A stretch of 64,000 nucleotides of DNA. It comes from Pseudofabraea citricarpa. Taxonomy: Eukaryota > Ascomycota > Leotiomycetes > Helotiales > Dermateaceae. Below are positions 62,173 through 64,000 of the stretch, one piece after another. The DNA is taken from assembly GCA_029641185.1 (NCBI GenBank), contig JAPWGK010000001.1, forward strand, positions 880,501-944,500. The letters run 5' to 3'. Both the position numbers and the translations under genes were made by a program. A model generated the notes under the pieces. It was not told the DNA's origin. It ran no database searches and was given only the letters and a program-made list of their open reading frames with translations. How positions within the stretch are numbered: position 1 is the stretch's first letter; each line of letters starts with the position of its first letter.

Positions 62173-64000
62173 TACGTCTCAGGTGTGCCTGTCTCCTGAC
62201 CGTGCGAGCGGGACCATAAAATAATTACTTTCGCTTCGGGCCGGCAACAGAGTGGCTTTATATCGAGAGATTTTCCTGGATGCCTATTTTTTAACCGTTG
62301 AGTCACTGCCGTCATTACACAGCCATCGTGGCGATTTGAAGTGGCGACGGCAATCATATGCATTTTTCGGCAGGACCGAGGTACATGAACGACATTTTTT
62401 CTATATCTGTTTCTTGTGTTATCGTTCTCCTCTACTTTTGGTCCTGCATATGATTTGATGCAAGGTCCCGAGGACAAGGCAAAGCTGGGCGTCGGGGTTT
62501 AGCCTTATGCTGATCCCATGGGATCCGGCGAGGCACGAGGCAGATTGGCGTACCTGTGCCAGTCTATCTGCCTTACCCCACCCACGAGATAGATGCGGGG
62601 AATACCTCGTGATGTGATGAGCATATGATAATGGATACGGCTATCATGCGGAATGATAAATGGATGGCGTTTAATGACTGGAATTTGGACATCGGTTTTG
62701 GCGTTCCAGCAGCATGTATTTTGGATTTGGTTGTGTTTTCTTTTTCTCTTCCTGGATATACCCCTCTTTAAAGCACATCCCATCTCTTTCTTTCTCTTTT
62801 CTTTCTCGTTTCTGGATTATCCCTGTTCGTTGTCTCCTTCAACAGGGCGATAAATCCGGATTTTGTTCTCCGTGCGTGTCGTTTATATTTTAATTAATTT
62901 CTGCTTGTTCTGTTATTGATATTGATATCGAAAAAAAAGTTAGCCGATGCATACATCTCAAAATTGGATTTTAGCATTCGGCCAGGAGCAAGTAGGATAG
63001 ATTGGATATAAACACAAATTGATCTTTCCATCTTTATCTGAAATGGGTTCTTGACTCACCTACCTTAGGAGCCTCCTCCTTCACCGCCAAGTTGATGTAA
63101 TGTCAATGTATACCTGAGGCGGGAAAGCACCGGATGGATGGATAACTTGGTGGTTGGTGCATGTCCGCCCTACGGGTATGGATGGGTAGTTGCAGACCGC
63201 CTCTTCTCCTCTCCCGCCTGGAATCATGATCGGCGATTTGGGGTTGCTTTCAAAGTTTGTTTTCGTTGAATCGAGATACCCTCGAGGAGTTTGCGTGGGT
63301 GCGAATATGTGGTGTTTTGTGCTTCTCGAGAGTTTGGGGTTCATCTGTCCGTCGTGCTCGCTCGCTTCGACAAGCTAGATTTCCGTTTGATACCACCTTT
63401 CCCCCCCTCAACTTCTCGCGCGGCGTCGTTCGAATGAATGCATGATTAGGGCCGGCCGATAGGGTGGCTGAGTGGATAGATGGATGGCTCGTTTGGAGAA
63501 AAGGAAAGGAAGGGAAATCGGGGTGGTTGGGTGTTCTCGAGGAAAGCAGAGAGAGCAAGACGTGGAGTTGTACTGCGGGTCGTTGGTTAGAGTTTAGTAG
63601 GTATGTCGAGACGAGAGGAAGCAGGAAGGATGCGCGACAGAGGCGGAAGAGAGAAGAGAAGATTATATTCTTATGTGTGGTGTGACGCATAGCTATTTAG
63701 GTAAGGTAAGGTAGAATAGGTTAGGTGCTGTGGTGAGTTAGGCAGCATTGGGCATGTTAGGTTAGGATAGGTTAGATTACGGCTCGGTTTTAGGTATCTA
63801 GCTACCTAGATCAGGTAAATATCCGTCTATATACAAGCCGAGTAAGACAGACGGTGGGTGATGTGACGGATATTCACTTATTGCTGTTGTGGTGGGAGGT
63901 AGGGAGATTAAACCGGGTCAGGTCGGGAGATGCCCCCTTTTGACGAGAGAAGAAGAGAGGAGAGGAGGGAGGAGAAGCCATAACAGTTTTATTCGGGTTG
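62173..64000. other. Terminal intergenic region
   Basis: No supported gene to the end of the window. Minus-strand frames at 63081-63344 and 63250-63690 have no domain. The stretch 63690-63790 is rich in GGTTAGG/GGTAAGG units (see findings), and 63940-64000 is purine-rich. Confidence 0.5.

Overview
The window is nuclear DNA of a filamentous ascomycete (Pezizomycotina). Most introns are 48-70 nt with GT-AG ends and CTRAC-like branch sites. Marker genes are the Ssn6/Cyc8 corepressor, a Kre6/Skn1 beta-glucan protein, a Mnn10/11-type mannosyltransferase, Ypd1, and a PTH11/rhodopsin-type membrane protein. The protein wording feels closest to Leotiomycetes (Helotiales-like), but that is an impression, not a search result. 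I joined exons by hand. Every spliced model with stated exon boundaries keeps one open frame and has a length divisible by three. The two MFS transporters were not joined exon by exon.

Layout, left to right: SDR oxidoreductase (+); secreted TNT-domain NAD glycohydrolase (-); 14-exon PTH11/rhodopsin-like membrane protein (+); MFS sugar transporter (-), divergent from an intracellular GH51 alpha-L-arabinofuranosidase (+); Sif2/TBL1-like LisH-WD40 protein (-); TMEM115-like rhomboid-fold membrane protein (+); a 4.6 kb gene-free stretch; Ssn6/Cyc8 (+); ribosomal protein uL3 (+); a NuiA-like protein (+); Kre6/Skn1 GH16 protein (+); pyruvate dehydrogenase kinase (-); a conserved fungal type II membrane protein with a GC-AG intron (+); sphingosine-1-phosphate lyase (-); Mnn10/11-type mannosyltransferase (-); a second MFS sugar porter (-); a 67-bp tandem-repeat array ending in poly(C); an SRPK-like kinase (+); Ypd1 phosphotransfer protein (+); an AKAP7-like 2H phosphoesterase (+); and a zinc-finger-like conserved protein (+).

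Most genes are housekeeping or regulatory and do not form a biosynthetic cluster. The one pair that suggests joint work is the sugar transporter and the GH51 enzyme: they share a 1.07 kb promoter holding paired CreA-type sites, which fits uptake and hydrolysis of arabinose-containing sugars. Intergenic space is large and rich in simple repeats, scattered CTGTAC/GTACAG runs and TAGGTAGGTACCTACCTA-type palindromes. I saw no intact transposon, tRNA, rRNA or CRISPR array. I found no clearly new multi-gene system. The best candidates for novelty are the 67-bp array, the kinase N-terminus, the extended NuiA-like protein and the microexons.
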